This document shows, piece after piece, positions 41,386-50,565 of a DNA stretch of 64,000 nucleotides. The notes beneath the pieces are model-generated. The model saw only the letters and a list, made by a program, of their open reading frames with translations. It ran no database searches and was not told where the DNA came from. The translations under genes were made by a program, and so were the position numbers. The stretch is from Paenibacillus lupini (GTDB lineage Bacteria > Bacillota > Bacilli > Paenibacillales > Paenibacillaceae): assembly GCF_011761355.1 (NCBI RefSeq), contig NZ_JAASRW010000007.1, forward strand, positions 248,001 through 312,000. Reading direction: 5' to 3'. How positions within the stretch are numbered: position 1 is the stretch's first letter; each line of letters opens with the position of its first letter.

Positions 41386-43803
41386 CTATTTATTCCCTTT
41401 TGGATCTCCATGCTCAGGCTTATTCTTGCTATCTGCAATATCCCCACGTACAATGCCAAAGCCGTTCGTACCAATATAGACTCGACCGAAAACACGTGGA
41501 TCACCTGTTATGGCTTGAGTAGCATTAGCATACTGATGCAGGTCGTCGTTAATCCGGATCCAGCTGCGGCCAGAATCATCGGAACGATAGAAGCCGAATT
41601 TCCCATTGATTCGGCCATTCATATAGATCGCCATGTATTTTTTACCTGGAGCCGCTTTACCAAAGCCGATCATCGCGGCTTCCTGTACATTTTTCAGCTT
41701 CGTGAAGGTTGCACCCGAATCGGTAGAATGGAATACTCCATATGCGCTTTCTGTATTCGTGTTGTCTTTTGCGGCTACTAGCCATATATCACCTTCACCA
41801 CCTGGCACCGCTTTGAACTTACTATTCAGTTTTGATGGAAGTCCAACTGCTTTAGCCGACTTCACGAATGTTGCGCCGCCATCCATGCTGACGTAGAACG
41901 CGCTATTCGCATACGCGTAGAACTTGGATGGATTCACTCGATCAGATGATACCATCGCACCTTCCGGAACACCTGTTGATACGGACCATGTTTGACCGTT
42001 ATTCCTTGAATAACTTACTGGTCTGCTGATATCCGCAGAAGCACTTTTTGGTGCCCATACGATTGTACTTCCGTTGGCACCAACAGCAACCGTACCGCCT
42101 TGTGTTTTATCTCCATCCGCATCCATCCATGCATTTGCAGCAGGTGTCCACGTTACACCGTTATCCACAGAAACACCCATGCGGGCATCTTTATTTTCCG
42201 CGTTGCCTACCCGTACAACCAGCTTTGGATTAAGCTCTGCATAATCCAAATCCGTGCTGGTGCCAATATACGGATTCGTAATCATCGTTGGTGCAGTATC
42301 CAGATCCTCATGCCGGAATCCGCCGATATCACCCATTGAGCTCATCAGATGAGCACCTTCTGGTGGACTAATAAGTCCAAGTACTGCGGTTTCCTCAATC
42401 CCTTGAGCGTAAACGGAGAGTTTAACCTTGTCACCATTATCCCGATCCAATGCTGTCAGATTGTCAGCAGCAAACAGAGTAGCTCCTGTTCCATACAGCA
42501 GGCGATCAGGGTTAAATGGATCAATCTCCAGATCACCAATCATCCAGCCCATTTTTGGATTTTGCTCCACATCTGTCGGATTAAACGTTTTACCCCAATC
42601 CAGCCACGGTGCTTTGGAATAATCCAGATCATATTTGTTAACTCTTGACCATCCTTCGCCCATCGTCCACAAAGATGTCCATGTAGCACCGCCATCCGTA
42701 CTGCGGAAAATATGCTCATCCGGCCACCACATATTCATAGTCGCAACCATAATGGTGTTGGGGTTAGAAGGTTCTACTGCTAGTCCGCCAAATGGATAGG
42801 ACGGAACCGCATTAGCATCTGCAGGAGCAATAACGGCAGGGCTGATATTCGTCCATTCCCCGCTTATCGTATCGTACTTCCAGACGGAGCCTGCTTTTGT
42901 CCCATTCCCTGCTGCACCATCATAAGGACCAATCGCACTGTTGTAGGTGATATACAGCTTCCCATCTGAAGCTAATACACCATGATGCGGTACGAAGCCT
43001 TCATTAGGCTGTCCTTCCATCGGCGCCCAGGTGACCCCGCCGTCCGTACTTTTATAGATGCTTTTCTCCGTATCTGCTACACCAACATAAATCGTTTGAG
43101 TCGTTTGCGCATTTTTCTTATTCTTTTTATCCGCCTTCTTCCCTGTACTTGGATCAAATGTAACCCACACAGGCCCTACTTGGCCGCCGTAATATTCTTT
43201 TACATTTTGCCCGGCTGTGAAGCTTGTCACCTTACGCCAGGTGGCGCCATAATCGGTGCTTCTCCATAACCCGTTGCCGTTACGTGCTCCAAAGTACAGA
43301 ACGCTATTATTATTTGGATCAATTACAAGGCGTTCGCCCATCGAGCGACCCGGCATGTTGCCGCCGAATTTAAAAGGCAGTATAGTCTTTTTCCAAGTCT
43401 CTCCTTTATCTGTGGAGCGCAGCATGACACCGTTCTGATCTGTAAAATCATTCGAGTATGTGCCTGCAGCGATATAAACTCGGTTTGGATCAACCGGGTC
43501 AGTCGCGAGACTCTCTACACCAGCCATATTCCACTCATCAAATCCTACCCAATCGAGCAGCTGCTTCCAGGAATTCGTCTGTTTGTTCCAGCGGTATGCG
43601 CCGCCCATGTCCGTTCTGACGTAGACGAGGTCTTTCTCGGAAGGGTTGTAAATAATACCGGGGATAAAGCCTCCTCCAACTGTTTCTACTCTACCCCAAT
43701 CATAGCTTTGCATTCTTGTGCCTGACGAAGCCATAACCGCATTGCCACCCAGACTAATCACTAGCGCGATAATAGCGATAAACCCTACAACCTTTTTCCT
43801 CAT
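41386..43803 (-). CDS. Secreted GH74 xyloglucanase
   Basis: The 805-residue protein starts with a signal peptide (cleavage near residue 26) and continues as the two seven-bladed beta-propellers of GH74. Repeated Asp-box/BNR motifs (STDKGETW, STDYGATW, STDGGVTW, STDGGATW, SDDSGRSW) mark the blades. Catalytic Asp candidates are in YVRTDMGGAYRW and in MGDIGGFRHED. GH74 enzymes cleave the glucan backbone of xyloglucan. No CBM, dockerin or SLH domain is attached, so it is released into the medium. ATG 43803 is preferred because GGAGAAGG lies four bases upstream. A cre site lies just upstream of the gene. Confidence 0.93.
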   Translation of the reverse strand: MRKKVVGFIAIIALVISLGGNAVMASSGTRMQSYDWGRVETVGGGFIPGIIYNPSEKDLVYVRTDMGGAYRWNKQTNSWKQLLDWVGFDEWNMAGVESLATDPVDPNRVYIAAGTYSNDFTDQNGVMLRSTDKGETWKKTILPFKFGGNMPGRSMGERLVIDPNNNSVLYFGARNGNGLWRSTDYGATWRKVTSFTAGQNVKEYYGGQVGPVWVTFDPSTGKKADKKNKKNAQTTQTIYVGVADTEKSIYKSTDGGVTWAPMEGQPNEGFVPHHGVLASDGKLYITYNSAIGPYDGAAGNGTKAGSVWKYDTISGEWTNISPAVIAPADANAVPSYPFGGLAVEPSNPNTIMVATMNMWWPDEHIFRSTDGGATWTSLWTMGEGWSRVNKYDLDYSKAPWLDWGKTFNPTDVEQNPKMGWMIGDLEIDPFNPDRLLYGTGATLFAADNLTALDRDNGDKVKLSVYAQGIEETAVLGLISPPEGAHLMSSMGDIGGFRHEDLDTAPTMITNPYIGTSTDLDYAELNPKLVVRVGNAENKDARMGVSVDNGVTWTPAANAWMDADGDKTQGGTVAVGANGSTIVWAPKSASADISRPVSYSRNNGQTWSVSTGVPEGAMVSSDRVNPSKFYAYANSAFYVSMDGGATFVKSAKAVGLPSKLNSKFKAVPGGEGDIWLVAAKDNTNTESAYGVFHSTDSGATFTKLKNVQEAAMIGFGKAAPGKKYMAIYMNGRINGKFGFYRSDDSGRSWIRINDDLHQYANATQAITGDPRVFGRVYIGTNGFGIVRGDIADSKNKPEHGDPKGNK

Positions 43804-43845
43804 TACACCTTCTCCTCTGTATTTGGATTCATTTAGCACATTAAA

Positions 43846-43859
43846 TGTAAACGCTTTCT
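43846..43859. promoter_or_regulatory. cre-like site upstream of the GH74 gene
   Basis: On the minus strand AGAAAGCGTTTACA fits the cre consensus at all but the first base. It lies about 45 bp upstream of the ATG. Confidence 0.6.
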
Positions 43860-43964
43860 TAAAGTGCCGTTGTTATCGTACAATGGATCCCACCCCCAAT
43901 AACACCCTTGGATTTATATGTAAAATCAGTTGTTTATTTGACATTCATACTTACTTGAACGCGT

Positions 43965-44012
43965 AAAAAAAAAAAAGCTTTCCAGAGTGGTCAACCATTC
44001 GGGAAAGCTTTT
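43965..44012 (-). terminator. Terminator after the ADP-ribosylglycohydrolase-like gene
   Basis: AAAAGCTTTCC and GGGAAAGCTTTT pair across a 20-base loop that itself contains GGT/ACC. A run of 12 T follows on the minus strand. Confidence 0.9.
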
Positions 44013-44021
44013 CTCACCATG

Positions 44022-45902
44022 TTATTGATTAATTGATTTGAACAAAATATCCGTATGGTAATAATGCGAACCTGGTGTTCGTGTTTCTTCGGAAGCAACT
44101 GGCAGCACATACAATTGCAGCTGATCATCCGTCTTCTCGATCTCAATAATGAGTGGATTATCGCCTTTTTTCAGCTGAACAACTGCACCTTTCGACTTAG
44201 GAGCCCGGTGATAGGCTGGCATAAATACCGTTGCTTCCTGAGCGTCAATAACTAGCTGGCCATTAAGCGTTGCCCGAACAGGTGATATGGTACTTGCTAG
44301 AAGCAGAATCTCGCGGTCATCCGGAGAATACAGAAGTGTTTCTGCACGATAGACTCCTTTAGCCTTTGTATTTAACAGCTTCCCAAAATCTACGAGATTG
44401 CCTGCTACATTTACATCAACGCCATCATTGGACAAAGGTGAATAGAGCTTCCAAGAAGCCGTCGCCACCAGTGAGAAGATAACTTTTTCCGTATTCCAAA
44501 TATGTCCGTCATGATCACGTTCGATCACAAGTGCAAGCTCATAGGATGATCGCAGCTCAGCATCTGAAGTAGCCTGCGCCTCCCATAAGAATGATTCTCC
44601 CGCAGGCAGCTTAAAGGCACTTTGTTCCGTCTTCGTCCAGCCTTCAGGTGTGCTCAGCGATAATCGGCCTGTCCATTCTTCACCCGTACGATTCGTTAAT
44701 TGAAAACGAAGATAATGTGTATCAAAAAGTCCAATTACAGGTAACTGGTCTTGATATTGGATTTCTACTTCAATGCCATGATCGGCCATCGTTCCCTGCG
44801 GTACGATATAACAATTCTTTTTAAAATCCTGACTCTGTACCTTCAAAGTCGAGGCTGTTGGCTTCAGCAAACTCGATTCAATCGAAGTCTTCTGATCTTT
44901 ACGGATATCTACAGGAGAATCCCATACCGCCAATACCTCTTTTGCTGCTCGAATTGTACGTCGAGTAAGCTCGTCAAGATCTGCCGGGACTGGGAAACCT
45001 TTAATGGGTGGACTCACGACTACTTTATCTCCAATTGGCTCAATCCAATTAGCCGGAAGTGAATCAGCACCGCCGATGATGCCTAAGATCGCTCCCAGCG
45101 TTGCAGCTGTGCAATCCGTATCATAGCCGCAGTTAACCGCTTTCAATATCGCGTCTCCAAAGTCCTCTCCATACAGCCAGCCTAGAATGGTGAATGCGAT
45201 ATTTTGCGGAGCATCTGTAAAGTTATCGCTGCCATGATGCTCTAGAACCAAGGCACGAGCCTCCAGCCAATCCTTGCCTTCCCGGTGCCAATCGATTAAA
45301 TCCTTCACAGCAAGTGCCGTACGGCAGTCAATAGGAATATAACTTAGTCCAATCTGAATCAGAGTATCACGGTCACTTTCAGCAAAGGCAGCGCTTTCAA
45401 TTGCAGCGAAGAACATTTCACCATAAACGCCCTCTCCACCCGCGTGATCCAGAATCGCATCCTGATAAGCATAATGGGCCGCAATATTAGGTGCACAAGG
45501 AGCAACCATCGCCCACAGCTCCGAACGGATTGGCGAGCCCATACAGTCTACAAACGGATTGTTGAACGAGCCTGCTACCGGAGGAATAAGACCTCTGCGA
45601 AGATTGGTCAGAGCATAGCCATATTCGTCATATGGGAAAAACACATGCTCCAGCCATTCCTGAGCTAGTTCTTTGGCCGTCATTCGAGCGCCATGTCGCT
45701 CAATGGCATGCAGCGCGACTAATTGCAGGTCGAGGTCATCATTTGCCAATGGCAGATTTTTAAGCTCCGGATAAAAATCAAGCTCCAAAACCTCCATTTT
45801 ACCTTCAACAGGGCCGCCTAACGTCCCCCCGATATTTTTTCCCATCCAGCCGCCGTATACTTTCTGGTAAAACTCTTCCTCGTTCAAGACACTTCTGCTC
45901 AT
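44022..45902 (-). CDS. ADP-ribosylglycohydrolase-fold protein with C-terminal beta-rich extension
   Basis: Residues 1 to about 330 of this 626-residue protein match the all-helical DraG/ARH fold: VYGGWMGKNIGGTLGGPVEG, metal-site motif NDDLDLQL near residue 54 and DTDCTAATLGAILG near 258. Classical ARHs have TDDT and DTDT here, so the ligands are kept in altered form. Residues about 330-626 are beta-rich (LRFQLTNRTGEEWTGRLSLS, LYSPLSNDGVDVNV, ATLNGQLVID), like a carbohydrate-binding or glycosidase accessory domain. There is no signal peptide. It follows a cupin gene and lies amid glycosidases under a cre site, which hints at a sugar substrate rather than a modified protein. That is inference. 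Confidence 0.82.
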   Translation of the reverse strand: MSRSVLNEEEFYQKVYGGWMGKNIGGTLGGPVEGKMEVLELDFYPELKNLPLANDDLDLQLVALHAIERHGARMTAKELAQEWLEHVFFPYDEYGYALTNLRRGLIPPVAGSFNNPFVDCMGSPIRSELWAMVAPCAPNIAAHYAYQDAILDHAGGEGVYGEMFFAAIESAAFAESDRDTLIQIGLSYIPIDCRTALAVKDLIDWHREGKDWLEARALVLEHHGSDNFTDAPQNIAFTILGWLYGEDFGDAILKAVNCGYDTDCTAATLGAILGIIGGADSLPANWIEPIGDKVVVSPPIKGFPVPADLDELTRRTIRAAKEVLAVWDSPVDIRKDQKTSIESSLLKPTASTLKVQSQDFKKNCYIVPQGTMADHGIEVEIQYQDQLPVIGLFDTHYLRFQLTNRTGEEWTGRLSLSTPEGWTKTEQSAFKLPAGESFLWEAQATSDAELRSSYELALVIERDHDGHIWNTEKVIFSLVATASWKLYSPLSNDGVDVNVAGNLVDFGKLLNTKAKGVYRAETLLYSPDDREILLLASTISPVRATLNGQLVIDAQEATVFMPAYHRAPKSKGAVVQLKKGDNPLIIEIEKTDDQLQLYVLPVASEETRTPGSHYYHTDILFKSINQ

Positions 45903-45957
45903 TCCGGTCTAGCCCCTTTCGATTGGTAGGACTAAGAATATGACAAACGGTGGATAG

Positions 45958-46392
45958 CTAAGTACTTACAAGCCCGCGAGGATCAAGAAACTTCGTCTGT
46001 TCATCCAACTGCGGGGAAGAATACCAATCATTCTGTTCAATATGGGAGCCATATTTGATTGTATGAATGACCGAGTTAGAAGACAGATAAATGTTGTGAT
46101 GAATGTAGGGGGTGACCATTACGCTCTCCCCTTCTTTTAAAACGGTTATTTTCAATTGGCCATTATGTATTTCTGCATAAACCATCCAACCTGCTTGGAC
46201 GACATAGAGCTCGGAGGAGGATTGATGATAATGACTATTTTGCCAGCCGCCTACATCAGAAGCTTCGGTTCGACAATAGGAGCTGCCGTCTGTCAAACAA
46301 TTCAGCCTATACCTTCGTTCGCCATTATCCATCCTGTCATGTCTCGGTTCAATGCCTTTCGAAATGGCTTCCTCTTCTGAAATCCTCTGCAA
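45958..46392 (-). CDS. Cupin-domain protein
   Basis: The 144-residue protein has a single cupin barrel: motif 1 NSHYHQSSSELYVVQAG (metal His-x-His and Glu, about residues 53-68) and motif 2 VMVTPYIHHNIYLSS (His near 98). The start is TTG 46392, with GGAGTG nine bases upstream. A perfect cre site lies 19 bp upstream of the start. It precedes the ADP-ribosylglycohydrolase-like gene by 55 nt and is probably co-transcribed. Small cupins of this kind can be sugar epimerases, isomerases or ligand-binding proteins; nothing in the sequence decides. Confidence 0.8.
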   Translation of the reverse strand: MQRISEEEAISKGIEPRHDRMDNGERRYRLNCLTDGSSYCRTEASDVGGWQNSHYHQSSSELYVVQAGWMVYAEIHNGQLKITVLKEGESVMVTPYIHHNIYLSSNSVIHTIKYGSHIEQNDWYSSPQLDEQTKFLDPRGLVST

Positions 46393-46410
46393 TCCACATC
46401 ACTCCGTAAA

Positions 46411-46424
46411 TGTAATCGCTAACA
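46411..46424. promoter_or_regulatory. Perfect cre site upstream of the cupin gene
   Basis: TGTAATCGCTAACA matches TGWAANCGNTNWCA at every fixed position. It is next to the ribosome binding site, where CcpA binding would block transcription. Confidence 0.7.
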
Positions 46425-46479
46425 CTTCTTTCTACTTCAATGTACCATAAATAAAGAGAAGGTAGTCATATCAAAAAAG

Positions 46480-46514
46480 AATGACGCCTGGACAAATTGT
46501 CCAAGCGTCATTTT
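46480..46514. terminator. Terminator hairpin between the cupin gene and the tubby-like gene
   Basis: AATGACGC.TGGACA and TGTCCA.GCGTCATT pair and carry T runs on both sides. It serves the minus-strand gene that ends at 46521. Confidence 0.85.
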
Positions 46515-46520
46515 TTTGTT

Positions 46521-47012
46521 CTAATTCCCCGCATTATTAGCAGCCTTCTGTATGGCGTGCATCCCAATAATGACTGCTACGAGCTCATAAGAGTCGAGAA
46601 ATTCACATTGATTATCCAATAGAAAAGCGCCTGACGATAACCACCCGTTAACCTGTTTAAACTGGGCGACAACGTTTTCAGAATCATCTATAATCTCATA
46701 TTCCTTCGAAAATGCAGGAGAAATAATCTCGTAGCTGCCCCGTCCAATCGTCTCATAGGTGTACTTCTTAGAGAAAAACGTAAGCCTGCTTCTCAGTATA
46801 CCTATTTGCTCGCCATCGGCTCCATTAATTTCCCATTTGCCTGAAAAGAAAGGAAATTTCCCGTTATACAGCAGCTCGTCATTTGGCCCATAAATATCAA
46901 TTGCAGATCCAAATGAACTTCTAAGATCAAGATGTCCAACTTTCCCTTCCTGTTCATCCAGAATCTCCGTTAAGCCGGCATTCCAAAAATTATCGCGAAA
47001 GTATAATTGCAT
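46521..47012 (-). CDS. Tubby C-terminal / LURP-one-like protein
   Basis: The 163-residue protein shows the beta-strand pattern of LURP-one-related/tubby-like proteins (YFRDNFWNAGLTEILDEQEG, NGKFPFFSGKWEINGADGEQ, IGILRSRLTFFSKKYTYE, SYELVAVIIGMHAIQKAANN). These include phospholipid scramblase-like folds, whose bacterial role is unknown. The C-terminal hydrophobic helix could touch the membrane. It is a single gene with its own terminator. Confidence 0.65.
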   Translation of the reverse strand: MQLYFRDNFWNAGLTEILDEQEGKVGHLDLRSSFGSAIDIYGPNDELLYNGKFPFFSGKWEINGADGEQIGILRSRLTFFSKKYTYETIGRGSYEIISPAFSKEYEIIDDSENVVAQFKQVNGWLSSGAFLLDNQCEFLDSYELVAVIIGMHAIQKAANNAGN

Positions 47013-47136
47013 GTTACTCGCCCCTTTGATGTATAGTCCCGAGCTGCTTATATTATTGATTACGGCTCTTGTAGGAGAAATGTTGCATACACTTTCGAAA
47101 ATCCGCTAACTAATAATCTTCTTGAAATCTACCAAC

Positions 47137-47595
47137 TTACAAGATAGGAATATAGATATCCGCGTTGTTCATATTCTGCTCTTCACCAAAGCGGTACACT
47201 TCGAGAGCTAGTGATCTAGCATTGTTAGTAAGATTCATAGATTCCAGTGATGAGTTAATTAACTCATATGGATTTTGATCAGCAGATCGCACTTTCGCAT
47301 AACGCTGGCTTGGCATTGAAAAACCGATCATTCTTTCCGGAACTTCGCCGATGCTGGTTACTTCCATGCAATAAATATAGGTAAAGAGATAGTCATTGGC
47401 GAAATGAGGACAGACATAGGCCTTCGAATCAACCATTCCCTCAATCTCATCTAGCCTGGACAGAAATACTTGAAAAGTTTTCTGAATAGCTTCAGGGTCT
47501 ACTCGCTTGAAAGCATTAGTTACAGCTACTCCAATAAAATGCTTCTCACTTAGCGTAACAATCTCAACCTGTACAACCTGCTGATCACTAGACAT
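47137..47595 (-). CDS. GyrI-like / AraC effector-binding-domain protein
   Basis: This 152-residue stand-alone small-molecule-binding domain of the GyrI/SOUL type opens with VEIVTLSEKHFIGVAVTNAF, has YIYCMEVTSIGEVPERMIGF in the middle with the conserved Glu expected in the pocket, and ends with DIYIPIL. Such domains bind cationic drugs or act as antitoxin-like proteins. Its ATG overlaps the stop of the methyltransferase gene (TAATG), so the two are coupled. It has no HTH. Confidence 0.8.
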   Translation of the reverse strand: MSSDQQVVQVEIVTLSEKHFIGVAVTNAFKRVDPEAIQKTFQVFLSRLDEIEGMVDSKAYVCPHFANDYLFTYIYCMEVTSIGEVPERMIGFSMPSQRYAKVRSADQNPYELINSSLESMNLTNNARSLALEVYRFGEEQNMNNADIYIPIL

Positions 47596-48407
47596 TAGAC
47601 TCTTTCCTCCTCACTTTTATTTGGAAAAAGCGGCTCCAATGTCACATCCAGCTTATCCGCCACTAAGGTATAGAACTCAGGAAAACGTGGATCCGATGGG
47701 CTTGGAATCTCTTCAAAGGTTCGTATCATTAGCCCCGCGGAACCAATTGCGCTTAGAATGTCCCCCACCGTCCAACCACGGCCAAGCACCTTCCCGAGTC
47801 CAGACTGTTCTTCCTCAGGCAATAGCTTCGCGAACGCTACGTCACCTTCTCTAACAGAATCATCAAAATAATTCCCGCTTGGCTCATTCAAGTTATATGT
47901 ACTAGCCCAAGCTCTGGCGAAGGGATGGAAGTCCGTCAGCAGCAATCGTCCATGAGGACGTAACCGACGGCGAACAACTTCAAAGATGTCTCCAAGATCC
48001 ATGAAATAATGCAATATCCCGAATTCCATCAGTACGAAATCATATTCGCCTAGCGTATCTTCATCGGGAATGCTCAGTACATCGGAGCAAATATAATCCA
48101 GTTTCACCTCAACTGCTGCTGCAACATCAAGGGCATATCGCTGATTTTCTTCCGATAGATCAACAACGGTAACTTCTGCACCACGCATGGCTAGTGAGAT
48201 TGCTTTCCTCCCATGCGAGCCTAATAGATTAAGAATCCGTTTCCCTGCTGGATCTCCGATATATTTTAGCCAATAACGTAAATGATGACTGCCGGTCTGT
48301 TTTAACGTCTCTGCTAATTGTTCAGGAGTGCCATAATGCCGAACCCAAGCTTGATAGGCTTTCGTTTCCCAAGCGATTTTATTTGCCTTAACCAGTTCTT
48401 CCTGCAT
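47595..48407 (-). CDS. Class I SAM-dependent methyltransferase
   Basis: The 270-residue methyltransferase has a Rossmann core: motif I ILNLLGSHGRKAISLAMRGA (about residues 56-75), the acidic VTVVDLSEENQRYA (Asp binds the ribose of SAM), and FVLMEFGILHYFMDLG and LLLTDFHPFARA downstream. The methyl acceptor is unknown. GGGAG precedes ATG 48407. It forms a two-gene unit with the GyrI-like protein, perhaps a small detoxification pair; this is inference. Confidence 0.85.
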   Translation of the reverse strand: MQEELVKANKIAWETKAYQAWVRHYGTPEQLAETLKQTGSHHLRYWLKYIGDPAGKRILNLLGSHGRKAISLAMRGAEVTVVDLSEENQRYALDVAAAVEVKLDYICSDVLSIPDEDTLGEYDFVLMEFGILHYFMDLGDIFEVVRRRLRPHGRLLLTDFHPFARAWASTYNLNEPSGNYFDDSVREGDVAFAKLLPEEEQSGLGKVLGRGWTVGDILSAIGSAGLMIRTFEEIPSPSDPRFPEFYTLVADKLDVTLEPLFPNKSEEERV

Positions 48408-48470
48408 TCTTTACACATCTCCCTCAAATTCCATATGTTTACAATCTATTATATGCGACAATAGCGCTAT

Positions 48471-48509
48471 AAAAAAAGAAGAAATCCGCTTAGTATCACG
48501 GATTTCTTC
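48471..48509 (-). terminator. Terminator of the CUT2 sugar transporter operon
   Basis: GAAGAAATCCG and CGGATTTCTTC are perfect complements, with T7 on the minus strand. Confidence 0.9.
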
Positions 48510-48520
48510 ACTATTATAGA

Positions 48521-49570
48521 TTAAAATTTACGCTGACTTACGACTTCCGCAGCTCTCTCCTGAGTAAAGATATCTTCCGGTGGAACCATTCGTTTCGGAA
48601 GAGTCCGGCCAGCCATAATCTCCTTAGCAGCCTGCATAAGCTGAGGACCTAAGAGAGGATTACACTCTACAACAGCGTTTAGTTTACCAGATGCAAGCTC
48701 TTCAAGTGCTTTCCTGGAACCATCAACGGAGATGACAACAATGTCGATGCCCGGCTTAAGACCTGCTTCCTCAATCGATTCAATTGCACCAAGAGCCATA
48801 TCATCATTATGGGCGAATAACACCTGTGGCCGCTCATCTGGAGGAACGTTCAGGAAGCTGCGCATAACCTCCCTGCCCTTTTCTTCCGTAAAGTCTGCAG
48901 GGACACTTTGCGTAATGACCATATCTTCTCTAGCCGCAATAATGCTGCGGAACCCTTCTCCCCTCTGTATAGAAGGAGTTGAGCCTTTGGTTCCCTGCAG
49001 CTCGGCAATCCGGATTAGGCCAGTTTCGTTACGCATCCGGTCGATCAAATATTTCCCGGCTTTTACTCCCTCTTCATACAAGTTCGAACCGATCGTTGTC
49101 ACGAATAGAGAGGTATCCTTCACATTAACAGATCGGTCAAGGATAACTACAGGAATACCTGCTTGTTTGATTTCCTTCAGAATGTCTTCCCAGCCGGATT
49201 CAACAACCGGAGCGATTGCAATGACATCAACCTTCATCTGGATAAAAGAACGGATCGCTTCGAATTGTTTCGTTTGAGACTGATCTGCATTTTTTATAAC
49301 CAAATGAATGCCAGATTCAGCTGCTGCATCCTGGACGGATGCAGTATTGGCCAGTCGCCATGCACTCTCGCTTCCCAGTTGAGAGAATCCCAGCGTAATA
49401 GGCTTTTCCTGCTTCACCTTAGAGGCGGATGTTTTGAGCCAATCACTGATGGCAGGAGGCTCCTCGCTGTCTATGGATTGTACGGGGGCTGGAGCTTCGC
49501 CGCCGGAAGTGCAGCCTTGCAGCATGAATAGTAAGAATACACCTAGCACCAGATAAACAAGCTGCTTCAT
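48521..49570 (-). CDS. Second substrate-binding lipoprotein of the CUT2 operon (YtfQ-like)
   Basis: The 349-residue lipoprotein has a lipobox MLQGC (Cys20) and a periplasmic-binding-protein family 1/LacI fold (ITLGFSQLGSESAWRLANTA, VDVIAIAPVVESGWEDILKE, VLFAHNDDMALGAIESIEEA, NAVVECNPLLGPQLMQAAKE). It is clearly paralogous to the protein at 53186, with the same signature blocks. It is the last gene of the operon, behind both permeases. YtfQ-type proteins bind galactofuranose and related furanoses; here the ligand is unknown. Confidence 0.92.
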   Translation of the reverse strand: MKQLVYLVLGVFLLFMLQGCTSGGEAPAPVQSIDSEEPPAISDWLKTSASKVKQEKPITLGFSQLGSESAWRLANTASVQDAAAESGIHLVIKNADQSQTKQFEAIRSFIQMKVDVIAIAPVVESGWEDILKEIKQAGIPVVILDRSVNVKDTSLFVTTIGSNLYEEGVKAGKYLIDRMRNETGLIRIAELQGTKGSTPSIQRGEGFRSIIAAREDMVITQSVPADFTEEKGREVMRSFLNVPPDERPQVLFAHNDDMALGAIESIEEAGLKPGIDIVVISVDGSRKALEELASGKLNAVVECNPLLGPQLMQAAKEIMAGRTLPKRMVPPEDIFTQERAAEVVSQRKF

Positions 49571-49599
49571 GCTCCGCCCCCTTTATTTCTACTAAATTG

Positions 49600-50565
49600 T
49601 CACGATTTTAGCGTTACCCGTCGATCACTTAATAGTCTCTGGAAGAGTATAAATACAAACAATAATAAACCAATTACGATTTTGGTCCACCAAGAGCTTA
49701 GTGTTCCTTCAAAGCTAATTATAGTTTGGATAACCCCCTGTATCAATACACCGATGAATGTACCTGCGACGTATCCGACACCACCAGTGAGGAGTGTTCC
49801 ACCAATAACAACGGCAGCGATTGTATCCAACTCAAGTCCCATAGCATGCAGGCCATAACCGGACAGCATATAGAAGGTGAAGACTACTCCAGCAAGTGCC
49901 GAACAGAAGCCGCTGAACGTGTACACTAGAATTTTAGTTCTAGCAACCGGCAAGCCCATAAGCAAAGCCGATTGTTCGCTTCCACCGATCGCATAGACGT
50001 TACGTCCAAATCTCGTATAATGTGCTAAGAAGATTGCTGCTAGAACAACTGCAAGCGCGATAATGACATTAATGGAGATAAAACTGCCGCCAGGAAGCGA
50101 GATCTTCGTCTGAGCGACTTTCGTAAAGAAGGAATTTGTCACCGTAATTGTATTGATGCTGATGATATAACAAATACCGCGTGCTAGGAACATTCCAGCT
50201 AGAGTAACAATAAACGGCTGAATCTTGAAATAATGAATGATGGCCCCCATTACAGTACCAAACAATGCTCCAATAATGAGCACCAGCGGTATAACAACAC
50301 CAGGCGACCAGCCTTGCTGCTCGACCAAGCTTGCACTTAACATCGTAGTCAGTGCAATAACGGAGCCTACCGACAAGTCAATGCCGCCGGAAATAATAAC
50401 AAAGGTCATCCCTACTGCTGTAATAATAAGAAAGGAATTATCGATCAGCAGATTATACAGCACCTGCGCGGAGAAAAATCCAGTGTAACGGAAGGAACCT
50501 GCAGCGAACATAGCTGCAAGCAAGCCAAATGTCACTAGAATGGGAACGAATTTTCGATTAAGCAT
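49600..50565 (-). CDS. CUT2 sugar ABC transporter permease (YjfF-like)
   Basis: The 321-residue permease has eight to ten hydrophobic spans and the RbsC-type signatures GGIDLSVGSVIALTTM (near residue 60) and VVIGGTLLTGGVGYVAGTFI (near 250). It overlaps the preceding permease gene by 8 nt and has AGGAGG before ATG 50565. It pairs with the other permease, as YtfT and YjfF do in the galactofuranose transporter. Confidence 0.92.
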   Translation of the reverse strand: MLNRKFVPILVTFGLLAAMFAAGSFRYTGFFSAQVLYNLLIDNSFLIITAVGMTFVIISGGIDLSVGSVIALTTMLSASLVEQQGWSPGVVIPLVLIIGALFGTVMGAIIHYFKIQPFIVTLAGMFLARGICYIISINTITVTNSFFTKVAQTKISLPGGSFISINVIIALAVVLAAIFLAHYTRFGRNVYAIGGSEQSALLMGLPVARTKILVYTFSGFCSALAGVVFTFYMLSGYGLHAMGLELDTIAAVVIGGTLLTGGVGYVAGTFIGVLIQGVIQTIISFEGTLSSWWTKIVIGLLLFVFILFQRLLSDRRVTLKS

